NCBI RefSeq assembly: GCF_013449685.1
Contig: NZ_JACDSF010000027.1
Coordinates: 104,668-168,667 of the forward strand
Reading direction: 5' to 3'
DNA length: 64,000 nt
Source: Pectobacterium brasiliense
Lineage (GTDB): Bacteria; Pseudomonadota; Gammaproteobacteria; Enterobacterales; Enterobacteriaceae
A model generated the notes under the pieces. The model was not told the origin of the DNA. It did no database searches and was given only the letters and a program-made list of their open reading frames with translations. The translations under genes and the position numbers were made by a program. Every line of letters begins with the position of its first letter. Within the stretch, counting starts at the first letter, position 1. Below, one piece after another: positions 39,808 to 52,208 of the stretch.

Positions 39808-40653
39808 CTATTCTTCCAATAAATAGCGGGCGTGGAAGCGCAGATGATCTTCGATAAAACTGGCGATAAAGAAATAGCTGTGGTCATAGCCAGACTGTGT
39901 CCGCAGCGTCAGCGGCCAGTCATACTGGCTTGCGAGGGCTTCCAGTTTCGCCGGTTGCAACTGATCGGGGAGGAACTGATCGCAATCGCCCTGATCGACC
40001 AGTATGGGCAGCTTCTTCTGGCTATTTACCAGCAAATGGCAACTGTCATACTGCAACCACTGCGTTTCATCCTCACCGAGGTAGGCGGTCAGCGCCTTGC
40101 GTCCCCAGGGAACCTGACTTGGGTTAACGATCGGGGCGAACGCTGACGCAGACTGGAATTGATCCGGGTTGCGTAGCGCCAGCATCAGCGCGCCGTGGCC
40201 GCCCATCGAATGCCCACTGATGGACTGACGACGATTCACGTTAAAATGCTGCTGGATTAACGCTGGTAATTCACTGCTGATGTAGTCATACATCCGGTAG
40301 TGTGCCGCCCAGGGTGCCTGCGTGGCATTCACGTAGAATCCCGCCCCCTGACCCAGATCGTATCCCACGTCGTCTGCTACGCCATCGCCGCGCGGGCTAG
40401 TGTCTGGCATGACCAGCACCAGACCCAGTTCGGAGGCAACGCGCTGCGCACCGGCTTTCGTCGTAAAATTTTCGTCGTTGCAGGTTAACCCAGACAGCCA
40501 GTAAAGCACGGGCGGCGGCGTGTCATCCTGTGTCGGCGGCAGATAAATACTGAACGTCATTGCGGTGTTCAGCGTTTCCGACACATGGCGGTAGCGCTGT
40601 TGCCAGCCGCCAAACATACGGTGTTCTTCCAGCAGTTCCAGTGATGAAGTCAT
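39808..40653 (-). CDS. yeiG: S-formylglutathione hydrolase
   Basis: 281 residues from ATG 40653, with AAGGAGG eleven bases upstream; the in-frame extension to 40695 is rejected. Esterase D-type alpha/beta hydrolase: [13 protein letters not shown] near residue 55, the nucleophile elbow [10 protein letters not shown] (Ser about 148), and a GYDHSYFFI His near the end. It hydrolyses S-formylglutathione to formate and glutathione, the second step of formaldehyde detoxification. It follows frmA by 42 bases, so they form an operon. E. coli YeiG lies next to folE; here it has frmA upstream instead. Confidence 0.95.
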   Translation of the reverse strand: MTSSLELLEEHRMFGGWQQRYRHVSETLNTAMTFSIYLPPTQDDTPPPVLYWLSGLTCNDENFTTKAGAQRVASELGLVLVMPDTSPRGDGVADDVGYDLGQGAGFYVNATQAPWAAHYRMYDYISSELPALIQQHFNVNRRQSISGHSMGGHGALMLALRNPDQFQSASAFAPIVNPSQVPWGRKALTAYLGEDETQWLQYDSCHLLVNSQKKLPILVDQGDCDQFLPDQLQPAKLEALASQYDWPLTLRTQSGYDHSYFFIASFIEDHLRFHARYLLEE

Positions 40654-40695
40654 CGCTGTACAGCCTCCTTTATTCTGTTCCTGACAGTAGCGCAA

Positions 40696-41877
<1,182 letters not shown>

Positions 41878-41930
41878 TCATCACGGCGTCGTCCTGTCTT
41901 GAAAATGGCTGCTCAGAGAAAATAATGGGT

Positions 41931-42821
41931 TCATTCCGACTGAGCGGGTGGTTCAATAATGCTGCCCTGTTCAATAATGAGCTTTTTAAGCGCCTCGACA
42001 TTCGGGCCGAAGGCGTCACGTCGCCAGACAAGCCAGGTGGGCGCGGCGGCGATGTCGGGTGGTAATTCATGCACCTGAACGCGTGTGCCTGCGGGCAGTG
42101 ATTCGAGGACGGCATACGGGAGCATGGCGAGTCCGGCACCGCTGGCTACACAGGCAAGCATGGCGTGGTATGAGTGGATTTCCATGATCGTGCCGGGCAC
42201 CACGCCATCCTGCCGGAACCAGTTCTCAAGGCGCTTTCTATAGGAACAACTGGGGCGGAAGGCAAACAGCGTATCGTGGCTGGCATCCCGCGCATGGGTA
42301 ATCGGCGCGTGCGTCGTGTCAGATATCAGCACGAGTCGTTCCGTAAAACACGAACAGCCATTCAGCTCATCGTAGACAACGGGGCCATCGACTAACGCTG
42401 CCGCTAATGTTCCCGCGCGCACGCGCTCAATGATTTCCCCGGATGTACCGGTATTCAGGGACAGCGAAACATTGGGGTAACGCTGATGGTAAGCCGCTAA
42501 TAGCGTAGGCAAACGGGTTGCCGCGGTACTTTCCATCGAACCGAGCGCGAAATTACCGGCGGGTTCCCCCGTGCGTGTCATGCTGATCGCTTCCTCACTA
42601 AGTGCCAGAATGCGCTGTGCATAACATAAGAAATTGTGGCCAATAGGGGACAGGCGCAGGCGCTGCTTCTCACGGATAAACAGATCGGTGCCCAGTTCTT
42701 GTTCCAACTGACGCAGCCGTGTGGTCAGATTTGAAGGAACCCGATGAAGCTGTTCTGCTGCACGCGCGACGGAGCCCGTTTCGGCGACGAGACAGAACAT
42801 GCGGAGCTGGGTCAAATCCAT
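41931..42821 (-). CDS. LysR-family regulator upstream of frmA-yeiG
   Basis: 296 residues. Helix-turn-helix at about 1-60 (MDLTQLRMFCLVAETGSVARAAEQLHRVPSNLT) and an effector domain that resembles the PtrR/YneJ and CysB-like group (GCSCFTERLVLISDT, CSYRKRLENWFRQDG). It is transcribed in the same direction as frmA, not divergently, with a gap of 110 bases. E. coli frmRAB uses the unrelated FrmR instead, so any control of frmA by this LysR protein is inference. Confidence 0.9.
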   Translation of the reverse strand: MDLTQLRMFCLVAETGSVARAAEQLHRVPSNLTTRLRQLEQELGTDLFIREKQRLRLSPIGHNFLCYAQRILALSEEAISMTRTGEPAGNFALGSMESTAATRLPTLLAAYHQRYPNVSLSLNTGTSGEIIERVRAGTLAAALVDGPVVYDELNGCSCFTERLVLISDTTHAPITHARDASHDTLFAFRPSCSYRKRLENWFRQDGVVPGTIMEIHSYHAMLACVASGAGLAMLPYAVLESLPAGTRVQVHELPPDIAAAPTWLVWRRDAFGPNVEALKKLIIEQGSIIEPPAQSE

Positions 42822-43512
42822 ATCTTTCTCTTTTCGTAATGAACTGATGCTTGATTATTCATTTTTTGTGAAGTGTAGCGTCAAGCAGCGCATTTCGCAA
42901 CTGGCTTACGCTAGGCTGATGTGAACGTAACGTAAACCCAGTGCAATGGTATGTACTCTGAATGATAAAAATAACAGACGTAATTATCATCAGGATTAAT
43001 ATCTGGGTATGGGGTAAAGCGAAGAAAGCGATAAAATGTGCGTAGCCTAAATTAATAGCACCAAAAGTAATGATTGCCGTGAAGAAGGTCATATTTTTCT
43101 AAGAAAAAGGGTAGAGTAAAAAATAAGAATAATCACATAAAAATAAAATAACTTCCCAAGTTTGAAAGTGGGGGTTTAAGTAAATATCAATTTAAAACAA
43201 TAGCTTGACATAATTGATGGCAGTGTTTTAGAAAATATATGGCTAAAATGACAGTCATCTCTCATTTCGATCGCAATTATTGATGCAGGGGCGTAAAGTG
43301 CTTATGCAAAATGCCGATAATGTTAAGACATAGAAAGAATAGCCAATAATAGTTGTGAAAAAATTTATTTTTACCATTAAATGAAAACAGCTAATTAGTG
43401 AGAGGAGCAACTTATTCATTGAATGACTTAACGGGCGTGTTGTTAATTCAAGGTGTGTAGCCATGCTGTGGAAAGCGAAAAAAAATCGCCAGATAATTTA
43501 TAGGAGTCTTCT
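42822..43512. other. AT-rich intergenic region with chemoreceptor promoter and leader
   Basis: About 690 bases, AT-rich, without an accepted long gene. Contains the sigma-28 promoter at 43294-43320 and the leader ORF at 43463-43516. Minus-strand frames at 42859-43092 and 43255-43464 are open but unconvincing. Confidence 0.6.
43294..43320 (+). promoter_or_regulatory. sigma-28 (FliA) promoter of the chemoreceptor
   Basis: TAAAGTGC, then exactly 11 bases, then GCCGATAA. This is the flagellar class 3 promoter consensus (TAAAGTTT-N11-GCCGATAA) with mismatches only in the last two bases of the -35 element. Transcription should start near 43327, giving a leader of about 186 bases. Confidence 0.92.
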
Positions 43513-43516
43513 GTGA
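43463..43516 (+). CDS. 17-codon leader ORF overlapping the chemoreceptor start
   Basis: ATG at 43463 with AAGGTG about seven bases upstream, encoding [17 protein letters not shown] and stopping at TGA 43514-43516. The stop overlaps the GTG start of the chemoreceptor (GTGA), the arrangement used for translational coupling. The peptide is strongly basic. Existence as a translated ORF is inference. Confidence 0.45.
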   Translation: MLWKAKKNRQIIYRSLL

Positions 43517-45192
43517 ACTTTTTAAAAAATATTTCAATAAGAACAATGCTCTTAACAATATTGGGTCTGTTTCTGGTTGTATGGGGGGGCGCGTCTTTCT
43601 TTACCGCCACCTCATTAAGCAGCATGACCAAACTATTGGAATCCGGCGAAACTCAGCGTAAAAACGTAGAGATGCTGGTAAAGGGCAATGACCAGTATTT
43701 TCGTACGGTTACCCGTGTTGTTCGCTCGATGGATTTCCAGCAAACGGGGGATGTCGCCGATGCGGAGAAAGTCTTCACGTCTGCAACTGCCGCCTTTAAG
43801 ATCACATCGGATCAATTGGCCTTGTTTAAAACGGTTAAACATATTGGTGTCGATAAAGAAACCGCAGACAATATGATCGCTGCTTGGAGCAAGCTACTGG
43901 ATAACGGGTTGACACCCATGCTGAATGCTGCGCGTGAAAATCGTCAGGATGAGTTCCGCCAGCTCTTTCGTAAAATTTATCCACCACTCAGCGTCTCGTT
44001 TGGTGCCAACATGGATAAATACCAATCCGCGATTCTTTCGTCGACAGAAACCTCAATGGGTGAGGTCTACGGCTTGGTTGGCTGGAGTAATCGTATTCTG
44101 CTGGGCGCAGCGGTTCTTGGGTTGCTCATCCTGCTGTTGACGGATCGGTATCTGGTTCACTATCTGATTAAACCGCTGAACATGATCAAAGGCTATTTCC
44201 AAGTACTGGCTGCTGGGCAGCTTGGCCACCCTATTAATGAATTTGGGAGTAATAATGCTGGGCAACTGATTCCTTATCTGAAAGAGATGCAGGATAGTCT
44301 GGTGAATACGGTATCCATTATCCGCGACAGTTCTGCATCGATTCATCAGGGGTCGAGTGAAATCAAAAGTGGTAACAACGATCTGTCCGCGCGAACCGAT
44401 CAGCAGGCAGCCGCACTGGAGCAGACTGCAGCCAGTATGGAAGAGCTAAGTGCGACAGTGAAACAGAATGCCGATAACGTTCATCAGGCTACCAAGCTGG
44501 CGCAGGACGCGTCCGTTGCGGCGAAGAAAGGCGGCGATGTCACGGCAGATGTGATGGCGACGATGGCAAGTATTACGACCAGTTCGAAGAAAATTGCCGA
44601 CATCACCAGCGTCATTAACGGTATTGCCTTCCAGACCAATATTCTGGCGTTGAACGCAGCGGTAGAAGCTGCTAGAGCCGGTGAACAAGGCCGCGGCTTT
44701 GCGGTGGTCGCAGGTGAAGTTCGTAATCTGGCACAGCGCAGTGCGCAGGCAGCGAAAGAAATTGAAAGCCTGATTACCGAATCGGTTGAACGTATTAACG
44801 TGGGATCGGGTCAGGTGACACAAACTGGCGAAGCGATGGACTCTATCATTTCTGCGATTACCCGGGTGAATGACCTGATGGGAGAAATTGCCTCGGCGTC
44901 GGATGAGCAGAGTCGCGGTATTACGCAGATTGGTCAGGCTGTTACCGAGATGGATGGCGTAACGCAACAGAACAGCTCGTTGGTACAGGCATCTGCCGCT
45001 GCAGCAGTATTGCTAGAAGATCAGGCCCGTCAGTTAACTGAAGCCGTATCGGTATTCCAGCTGTCCGCCGCAGATGCCCCTCGTCGTTCTCAGCAGCGTT
45101 TGGCTGAAGCATCAGCAGCGCAGAAACCGATGTTATTAGCCGGTACTGGTGGTAAGAAAGGCAACACTAACGATAACTGGGAAACTTTCTGA
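43513..45192 (+). CDS. methyl-accepting chemotaxis protein (Tar/Tsr type)
   Basis: 559 residues from GTG 43513 (TAGGAG seven bases upstream). TM1 about 11-31, a periplasmic four-helix TarH-like sensor to about 192, TM2 about 194-213, a HAMP domain to about 265, then a long cytoplasmic signalling helix pair with the conserved hairpin tip ([23 protein letters not shown]) around 395. The C-terminus NDNWETF ends in the NWETF pentapeptide that docks CheR and CheB in Tar and Tsr. Ligand unknown. FliA promoter upstream, terminator at 45254-45286. Confidence 0.97.
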   Translation: MNFLKNISIRTMLLTILGLFLVVWGGASFFTATSLSSMTKLLESGETQRKNVEMLVKGNDQYFRTVTRVVRSMDFQQTGDVADAEKVFTSATAAFKITSDQLALFKTVKHIGVDKETADNMIAAWSKLLDNGLTPMLNAARENRQDEFRQLFRKIYPPLSVSFGANMDKYQSAILSSTETSMGEVYGLVGWSNRILLGAAVLGLLILLLTDRYLVHYLIKPLNMIKGYFQVLAAGQLGHPINEFGSNNAGQLIPYLKEMQDSLVNTVSIIRDSSASIHQGSSEIKSGNNDLSARTDQQAAALEQTAASMEELSATVKQNADNVHQATKLAQDASVAAKKGGDVTADVMATMASITTSSKKIADITSVINGIAFQTNILALNAAVEAARAGEQGRGFAVVAGEVRNLAQRSAQAAKEIESLITESVERINVGSGQVTQTGEAMDSIISAITRVNDLMGEIASASDEQSRGITQIGQAVTEMDGVTQQNSSLVQASAAAAVLLEDQARQLTEAVSVFQLSAADAPRRSQQRLAEASAAQKPMLLAGTGGKKGNTNDNWETF

Positions 45193-45518
45193 TAACCCCA
45201 TAACATGCGGTGTCAGGGCGCTGACAGCCGCAAAAATCAGGTGATTTATCGTTAAAAGCACTAGGATATTTTCCCAGTGCTTTTTTGTTTATCACTGAAT
45301 AGTTACACCTGCGTAGGCGTTTTTTTGTGCATACCATTCGACCTTGCTACGGCGCACAGGTACATCCGCCACGCTTGATAACCTGAATCTATTTCAACAA
45401 TCATGACATACAATCACTGGATAATCGTGACTCTCTCAACTAGAGTGTTGACGGCGCTAGGGCCTGACCAAGGCCGTGATAGTGCGATAGGCATAGTTAC
45501 ACCTGCAGGAGAATAATA
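45193..45518. other. intergenic region before folE with direct 14-bp repeats
   Basis: 326 bases. Holds the chemoreceptor terminator and two copies of ATAGTTACACCTGC at 45299-45312 and 45493-45506. No gene or clear regulator site found. The right copy overlaps the folE ribosome site. Confidence 0.6.
45254..45286 (+). terminator. rho-independent terminator of the chemoreceptor gene
   Basis: Stem AAAAGCACT(A)GG / CC(A)GTGCTTTT with a T run, about 60 bases after the stop codon. Confidence 0.88.
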
Positions 45519-46181
45519 ATGTCATCACTAAGTAAAGAAGCCGTTATGGTGCACGAAGCGTTGCTGGCACGCGGTCTGGAAACGCCGCTGCGCGGCGCGT
45601 TGTTGGATCGGGATACGCGTAAGCAACGTATTGCCGAGCATATGACGGAAATTATGAATTTGCTGAGCCTCGATCTGAGCGATGACAGCCTGGCTGAAAC
45701 ACCGACGCGTATCGCCAAAATGTACGTTGATGAAATATTCTCCGGTTTGGACTACGCCAACTTCCCCAAAATCACCATCATTGAAAACAAAATGAAGGTC
45801 GATGAAATGGTTACCGTGCGGGATATCACGTTGACCAGCACCTGTGAACACCATTTCGTGACGATCGATGGGAAAGCAACGGTGGCGTATATTCCGAAAG
45901 ACGGCGTCATCGGCTTGTCGAAGCTCAACCGAATCGTCCAGTTTTTCTCTCAGCGCCCTCAGGTGCAGGAACGCTTAACGCAGCAGATTCTGGTTGCGCT
46001 ACAAACGCTGTTGGGAACCAACAACGTCGCGGTCTCGATTGATGCGGTGCACTACTGCGTGAAGGCGCGCGGCATCCGTGATGCGACCAGTGCCACGACC
46101 ACAACATCGCTCGGTGGTCTGTTTAAATCCAGCCAAAATACGCGTCAGGAATTCTTGCGCGCGGTACGTCACCACAATTAA
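45519..46181 (+). CDS. folE: GTP cyclohydrolase I
   Basis: 220 residues (222 in E. coli). Key parts: [36 protein letters not shown], holding the zinc ligands Cys and His (TCEHH), the [11 protein letters not shown] substrate region and CVKARGIRD with the third ligand Cys. It makes 7,8-dihydroneopterin triphosphate from GTP, the first step of folate (and queuosine) synthesis. AGGAG ribosome site eight bases upstream. yeiB follows on the same strand after 120 bases, as in E. coli. Confidence 0.97.
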   Translation: MSSLSKEAVMVHEALLARGLETPLRGALLDRDTRKQRIAEHMTEIMNLLSLDLSDDSLAETPTRIAKMYVDEIFSGLDYANFPKITIIENKMKVDEMVTVRDITLTSTCEHHFVTIDGKATVAYIPKDGVIGLSKLNRIVQFFSQRPQVQERLTQQILVALQTLLGTNNVAVSIDAVHYCVKARGIRDATSATTTTSLGGLFKSSQNTRQEFLRAVRHHN

Positions 46182-46302
46182 GCCTTCTTATTGACGATGA
46201 TGAAGAAAATACGCTTTGTCATCGTCAAATCAGTAAGCATCTTCGCTTTTTCTCTGTATCTGCATACAATCGCTACTTCGATGATTTGAAAATGTAATTT
46301 GT

Positions 46303-47490
46303 ATGCCTTCTCACTCTATACCGTCACTTCATTCGCCACCTTCGCGGCCACCTTCACGGATAGCCACGCTGGATTTTGCCCGCGGCGTCGCCATCTTGGG
46401 CATTTTACTGCTGAATATTACGGCGTTTGGTTTACCGCATGCGGCCTACCTGAATCCCGCCTGGAAAGGGGAACCCACGCTGTCTGATGTCTTAACCTGG
46501 GCGGCGATGGATTTGCTTGCGCAGGCGAAATTTCTGACGCTGTTTTCTCTTCTTTTTGGCGCAGGGTTACAGCTGCTGCTGTCGCGGGGAAAACGCTGGG
46601 TACATGCACGCCTGTTCTGGTTGATGATCATCGGTCTGATTCATGCCATTTTCCTGTGGGATGGCGACATTTTACTCGACTATGCGCTGATTGGACTCGT
46701 GTGTTACGGCATGATTCGTCATGCGGAAAGCAGCCGGTTGCTAATGCGGACGGGTGCGGTTCTGTATCTGGTGGGCATCGGCGTGCTGTTTGTGTTGAGC
46801 CAGATTCTGAGCCTGCAACCGGGACGTTTTTGGCTGCCGGGCATGGCGGATATCGCCTATGAAGCCTACTGGCGGGCGTTAGGCGGGCCGGAAGCGTGGG
46901 GGAATCGTGTCGACCTGCTAACGGAAAGTCTGTTGTCGCTGGGCGTGCAGTACGGCTGGCTGCTGGCGGGGTCGATGCTGCTGGGGGCTGGCTTGATGCG
47001 CAGCGGCTGGCTGAAAGGTGAATTCAGCACGGCACACTATCGTAAGGTTGCGCTGTGGCTGATTCCGCTAGGTATCGCCATTAACAGCGTTGGCGTAGTG
47101 GGGCAGTGGCTGGTGGAGTGGGAATATCGCTGGAGTGGGCTGTTATTGCAGATTCCGCGCGAGCTGAGTTCACCTTTGCAGGCGATAGGGTATCTGGCGC
47201 TGTGCTATGGCTTCTGGACCACGCTGTGCCAATCGCGCATCACCTACTGGATTACAGATGTCGGGCGTATGGCGTTAACCAACTATTTGCTGCAAACGCT
47301 GATTTGCGTCGCATTGTTTAATCAGCTTGGCCTGTTTATGGCGTTTAGCCGTCTGCAACTGCTGGCACTGGTTCCTGCTATTTGGATCGTCAATCTGGTT
47401 TTCTCTCACTACTGGCTGCGCTATTTTCGTCAGGGACCACTCGAATGGTTATGGCGCACGCTCACTAATGCGATAGGGAAAACGGCGTAG
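46303..47490 (+). CDS. yeiB: YeiB, DUF418 inner-membrane protein
   Basis: 395 residues (385 in E. coli), about ten membrane helices. The DUF418 start is seen in ARGVAILGILLLNITAFGLP after residue 26 and the C-terminal VGRMALTNYLLQTLICVALF with the conserved R-M-A-L-T-N-Y is a strong family mark. Function unknown; related to the acyltransferase-3 and DUF1624 families. Downstream of folE. Confidence 0.94.
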   Translation: MPSHSIPSLHSPPSRPPSRIATLDFARGVAILGILLLNITAFGLPHAAYLNPAWKGEPTLSDVLTWAAMDLLAQAKFLTLFSLLFGAGLQLLLSRGKRWVHARLFWLMIIGLIHAIFLWDGDILLDYALIGLVCYGMIRHAESSRLLMRTGAVLYLVGIGVLFVLSQILSLQPGRFWLPGMADIAYEAYWRALGGPEAWGNRVDLLTESLLSLGVQYGWLLAGSMLLGAGLMRSGWLKGEFSTAHYRKVALWLIPLGIAINSVGVVGQWLVEWEYRWSGLLLQIPRELSSPLQAIGYLALCYGFWTTLCQSRITYWITDVGRMALTNYLLQTLICVALFNQLGLFMAFSRLQLLALVPAIWIVNLVFSHYWLRYFRQGPLEWLWRTLTNAIGKTA

Positions 47491-47499
47491 AGAAAGACG

Positions 47500-48288
<789 letters not shown>

Positions 48289-48411
48289 TCAGGTAAGGCG
48301 AGTAGACTAATCATTCCCCAAGGCTACTTTACCTGACAGGGGGACGCAAGACGAAGGGGAGGAACGGGCGGTTTATTGATTGAATTTTCAGCGTGCGGGA
48401 CGAGATGGCGT

Positions 48412-48451
48412 AAAAACAAAACGCCAGCCTTTCGGGCAGAAAAGCTGGCGT
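48412..48451 (-). terminator. rho-independent terminator of rimO
   Basis: Stem ACGCCAGC / GCTGGCGT (48421-48451), followed on the minus strand by TTTTGTTTTT. About 11 bases past the rimO stop. Confidence 0.88.
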
Positions 48452-48461
48452 GACAGGAGTA

Positions 48462-49775
48462 TTAAACTCGGCTACCCCACAGATCGTACTCGTCTGCGTG
48501 TTCGACTTTCACTTTAACGATGTCACCGACTTTCACACCGGTTTCGCCGTTCAGATAAACCGCGCCGTCAATCTCAGGGGCATCGGCCATGCTGCGGCCA
48601 ATCGCGCCTTCTTCGTCGATTTCATCGATCAGCACCAGCACTTCACGGCCAATTTTATCCTGCAAACGCTGGGTAGAAATCGCCTGCTGAAGCTGCATGA
48701 AGCGATGGAAACGCGCTTCTTTGATCTCTTCCGGTACCTGATCCGGCAATGCGTTTGCCGCAGCACCTTCGACTGGACTGAATTTAAAGCAGCCCACGCG
48801 GTCGAGCTTGGCTTCTGTCAGGAAGTCGAGCAGCATCTGGAAATCTTCTTCCGTTTCGCCGGGGAAGCCGACAATAAAGGTAGAACGCAGCGTTAAGTCC
48901 GGGCAGATTTCGCGCCAACGCTTAATGCGCTCCAGCGTTCTTTCTACTGCGCCAGGGCGTTTCATCAGCTTGAGAATTTTCGGGCTGGCGTGCTGGAGCG
49001 GAATGTCCAGATAAGGCAGGATTTTGCCTTCTGCCATTAACGGGATCACATCGTCTACGTGCGGATACGGGTAGACATAGTGCAGACGCACCCACACGCC
49101 GAGCGATGCCAGTTGTTCACACAGGCTGACCATGCTGGTTTTGACCGGTTGTCCGTTCCAAAAGCCAGTTCGCTGCTTCACATCCGCGCCGTACGCTGAG
49201 GTATCCTGAGAAATCACCAGCAGCTCTTTTACCCCTGCATCAACCAGACGTTTTGCTTCATCCAACACCGAACCGATTGGACGGCTGTCTAAATCGCCAC
49301 GCATAGAAGGGATGATGCAGAACGTACAGCGGTGGTTACAGCCTTCTGAAATTTTCAAATAGGCGTAATGGCGCGGGGTGAGCTTGACGCCCTGCTCGGG
49401 AACTAAACTGGTAAACGGGTTATGCGTCGGTTTCGGGACGTATTGATGTACGTGTGAGAGCACCTGCTCGTAGCTGTGCGGACCGGTAATTTCAAGAACC
49501 TTGGGATGCACTTCGCGTATTTGATTTTCTTTGGCACCCAAACAGCCCGTTACGATGACTTTACCGTTCTCATTCAGCGCTTCGCCGATGGCTTCCAGCG
49601 ACTCTTGTACGGCGCTGTCAATAAAACCACAGGTATTGACGATCACCAGCTCAGCGTCGTCATAACGTGGGACGACCTGATAACCTTCAGTACGCAGTTC
49701 GGTCAGAATCCTCTCGGAGTCGACGAGGTTTTTCGGGCAACCGAGGGAAACAAAGCCGATACGTGGTTGTTGCAT
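48462..49775 (-). CDS. rimO: RimO, ribosomal protein S12 methylthiotransferase
   Basis: 437 residues (441 in E. coli). Domain order: UPF0004 N-terminal cluster with GCPKN (Cys near 13), NTCGF and TGCLG; the radical-SAM cluster [11 protein letters not shown] (about 148-158); and the C-terminal TRAM domain. It adds a methylthio group to Asp89 (E. coli numbering) of ribosomal protein S12 using two iron-sulfur clusters. E. coli order rimO then yliI is retained although bssR, between them, is missing. Marks the start of the second E. coli-like block. Confidence 0.97.
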   Translation of the reverse strand: MQQPRIGFVSLGCPKNLVDSERILTELRTEGYQVVPRYDDAELVIVNTCGFIDSAVQESLEAIGEALNENGKVIVTGCLGAKENQIREVHPKVLEITGPHSYEQVLSHVHQYVPKPTHNPFTSLVPEQGVKLTPRHYAYLKISEGCNHRCTFCIIPSMRGDLDSRPIGSVLDEAKRLVDAGVKELLVISQDTSAYGADVKQRTGFWNGQPVKTSMVSLCEQLASLGVWVRLHYVYPYPHVDDVIPLMAEGKILPYLDIPLQHASPKILKLMKRPGAVERTLERIKRWREICPDLTLRSTFIVGFPGETEEDFQMLLDFLTEAKLDRVGCFKFSPVEGAAANALPDQVPEEIKEARFHRFMQLQQAISTQRLQDKIGREVLVLIDEIDEEGAIGRSMADAPEIDGAVYLNGETGVKVGDIVKVKVEHADEYDLWGSRV

Positions 49776-49997
49776 ATTATTCGCTCACAAAATAAACAGA
49801 AAATAAAAACCGGAGGATTCTACACCATAGTTGATTATCCTTATAGTCAGTGGTGTAAAACTCAGCATTTTATCGCTGTGAAGATGACGCTTCTAATGAG
49901 CGATTTCTTCAATAAATGTAAACCTTGCCACGTTTTTTTGTACAAACACGGCCTGCTGCCTAAATTTACAGGACTTTTGTTGGATGGAGACAACGCT

Positions 49998-51164
49998 ATG
50001 CCCTATCGCCTGATGCCTCGCAATTCTGCTTCACATCCCCTGTTACGACGATTTTCTGCTGCCCCACATTGGCTGCTGCTTAGCGCAACGCTGCTGCTTT
50101 CCAGCCAGCTCTTGGCGGCGGAACCTAAAGTGACGGAATTGCAGGATAAGCTGGATCATCCGTGGTCATTAGCGTTTTTGCCGGAAGAGCAGGGGATTCT
50201 GATTACGGAACGCGCCGGAAATTTACGTTTATGGAAAGCGGGCAGTGCGCTGTCTGCGCCGATAGCCGGCGTACCGAAGGTCTTTGCTAAATCACAGGGC
50301 GGATTGCTGGAAGTCGCGCTATCGCCGGACTTTGCACAGAATCGACGCATCTACCTGAGCTTTGCCGAAGAAGGGAGCGAGGGTAAAGCGGGGACCGCTG
50401 TCGGCTATGGCAAACTCTCGGAGGATAATACGCGGCTAGAGAATTTCACGGTCTTCTTCCGTCAGGAACCGAAGCTGTCTACGGGTAACCACTTCGGCGG
50501 CAAGCTGGCCTTTGATCGACAAGGGCATCTGTTTATCGCACTGGGCGAAAACAACGAACGCCCGACAGCACAAGATCTGGATAAATTACAGGGCAAAATT
50601 GTTCGCCTGACCGCAGAGGGGAAAGTGCCGTCCGATAACCCGTTTGTGAACACGCCTAACGCTCGACCGGAAATCTGGTCTTACGGGCATCGTAACCCGC
50701 AGGGATTGGCGATTAACCCATGGTCTGGCGTGCTGTGGGAAAATGAACATGGCCCGAAAGGTGGAGATGAAATTAACATTCCTAAAGCGGGCGAAAATTA
50801 TGGCTGGCCAATTGCAACGCATGGCATTAATTATTCTGGGCTGAAGATTCCAGAAGCGAAAGGAAAAGAGATCGCCGGTATGGTGAATCCCGATTTTTAT
50901 TGGGAGAAATCACCGGGTATCAGCGGAATGGCATTCTATAACAGCGACCGTTTCCCGCAGTGGAAAAACTCAGTCTTTATCGGCGCGCTGGCAGAGAAGA
51001 ACCTGATTCGGTTGACGCTTGATGGCGACAAAGTCACGTCCCAAGAGCGCTTGCTGGGCGACCGTGGTGAACGTATCCGCGACGTAAGACTGGGGCCAGA
51101 CGATTACCTCTATCTGCTGACCGATCACGATAATGGCAAATTGCTGAAAGTCGGGCTGGAGTAA
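49998..51164 (+). CDS. yliI: YliI, PQQ-dependent soluble aldose sugar dehydrogenase
   Basis: 388 residues from ATG 49998 (ATGGAGAC eight bases upstream); an ORF continues to 49476 but only as the antisense of rimO. Sec signal to about residue 41 (LLLSSQLLAAEP). A six-bladed propeller of the GDH-B family: DHPWSLAFLPEEQGILITERAGNLRLW near 55-80, STGNHFGGKLAFDRQGHLFIALGE near 165-190, SYGHRNPQGLAINPWSG and HGPKGGDEIN near 235-265. It oxidises aldoses in the periplasm with PQQ. Whether the strain makes PQQ is not visible. E. coli YliI has 371 residues. Confidence 0.93.
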   Translation: MPYRLMPRNSASHPLLRRFSAAPHWLLLSATLLLSSQLLAAEPKVTELQDKLDHPWSLAFLPEEQGILITERAGNLRLWKAGSALSAPIAGVPKVFAKSQGGLLEVALSPDFAQNRRIYLSFAEEGSEGKAGTAVGYGKLSEDNTRLENFTVFFRQEPKLSTGNHFGGKLAFDRQGHLFIALGENNERPTAQDLDKLQGKIVRLTAEGKVPSDNPFVNTPNARPEIWSYGHRNPQGLAINPWSGVLWENEHGPKGGDEINIPKAGENYGWPIATHGINYSGLKIPEAKGKEIAGMVNPDFYWEKSPGISGMAFYNSDRFPQWKNSVFIGALAEKNLIRLTLDGDKVTSQERLLGDRGERIRDVRLGPDDYLYLLTDHDNGKLLKVGLE

Positions 51165-51195
51165 TAAATCAGGCACCTTACGGTGCCTGATTCAC

Positions 51196-51814
51196 TTAAG
51201 ACAGCGGAATCATGACGTGTTTCTGATACGCTGGGCGCTCGGTGAGTTGCTGATACCAGCGTTCCAGATGAGGATGCGACTGTTGTTCAATCGGCATATT
51301 CAGCCAGCCGTAAGCAATACAGCCTAGTGGAATATCGCCAACGCCGAATCGATCGCCGGATAGCCACGGCTGATTAGCCAGAACGGTATCCACGATATCA
51401 AATAAACGTTCGCATTCGGCGATGCCTTTCTGTACCAAGGCGGTATCGCGTTTTTCCGGTGCCATACGCACGATATTAATGAACACCGGCCCGAAGGAGA
51501 CGGCGAGAGAGGTTGCCCAGTCCATCCATTTTTCGGCACTGGCGCGCTTGCCTGGGTCGGCAAGATACAGAGAATCCTGACACATACTGTGCCGCCAGAT
51601 AACGGACGATGGTATTGGATTCCCATAGCACCAGATCGTCGTCACGCAAACAGGGGATGAGGCCATTAGGATTCATCGCCAGATAGTCGGCTTCATGGTT
51701 AAGACCGAATTGTCCGCCTGCCACAATATGCTGATAAGGCAGCGCAAGTTCTTCCGCACACCACAGGACTTTCTTTACGTTGGTCGAGTTATCACGACCC
51801 CAAATCGTTATCAT
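51196..51814 (-). pseudogene. gstB: gstB (yliJ) glutathione S-transferase, interrupted by a frameshift
   Basis: Two overlapping minus-strand frames make one GstB. The first begins at ATG 51814 (AAAGAGG seven bases upstream) and reads [31 protein letters not shown] and [15 protein letters not shown]; the second, in another frame, reads [40 protein letters not shown] and ends LTERPAYQKHVMIPLS. Both halves match E. coli GstB in order. The switch falls at about 51581-51584; the local bases CAGTATGTGTCAGGAT fit a one-base insertion in an original TATGGTCAG. Real protein would be near 206 residues. Either a true mutation or a sequencing error. Adjacent to yliI and dacC as in E. coli. Confidence 0.85.
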
Positions 51815-52208
51815 AGCAACCTCTTTGTGCACACAAGGATATTCGGATGTTTGCGATAGTGGGAAATAATGATACACCTTTTTAGTCTTTATGATTTCAC
51901 TTGTCATTCTTAACAATGACAGCATCTTTCTCGCTCGACCTCGAGGAGAAGGCGACATTGCGACATTCGTCGTGCCATCCGTTATTCTTTCTGGCTACCT
52001 GATACCTAGATTTTCAGACATTCCTTAATTTTCCCTAAGTCCCTTTTTTATCTGCGTTTTTTTAGAAACTTTCATTTCTTTGACTATCTTTACAGAAGGA
52101 GCGGTTTTCATCCCAGAGATGACGCGTTACCTTTGTATGTTACTAAAGTTTTCAAAACATATTGAAAATCAAGAATTTTTAACGAAGTATGGATATCGCG
52201 GCGAACTC
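51815..52208. other. intergenic region gstB-dacC
   Basis: 394 AT-rich bases carrying the divergent promoter regions of gstB and dacC. The in-frame upstream extension of dacC (52080-52208) is not convincing. No gene or clear terminator seen. Confidence 0.5.

Noticed and set aside
42859..43092. 77-codon minus-strand frame, hydrophobic N-terminus
   Set aside because: AT-rich intergenic sequence often gives hydrophobic frames; no ribosome site and no family resemblance.
43255..43464. 69-codon minus-strand frame
   Set aside because: Overlaps the sigma-28 promoter and the chemoreceptor leader on the other strand; no recognisable features.
49476..49997. Upstream extension of the yliI frame
   Set aside because: It is antisense to the start of rimO; the signal peptide and ribosome site fix the start at 49998.
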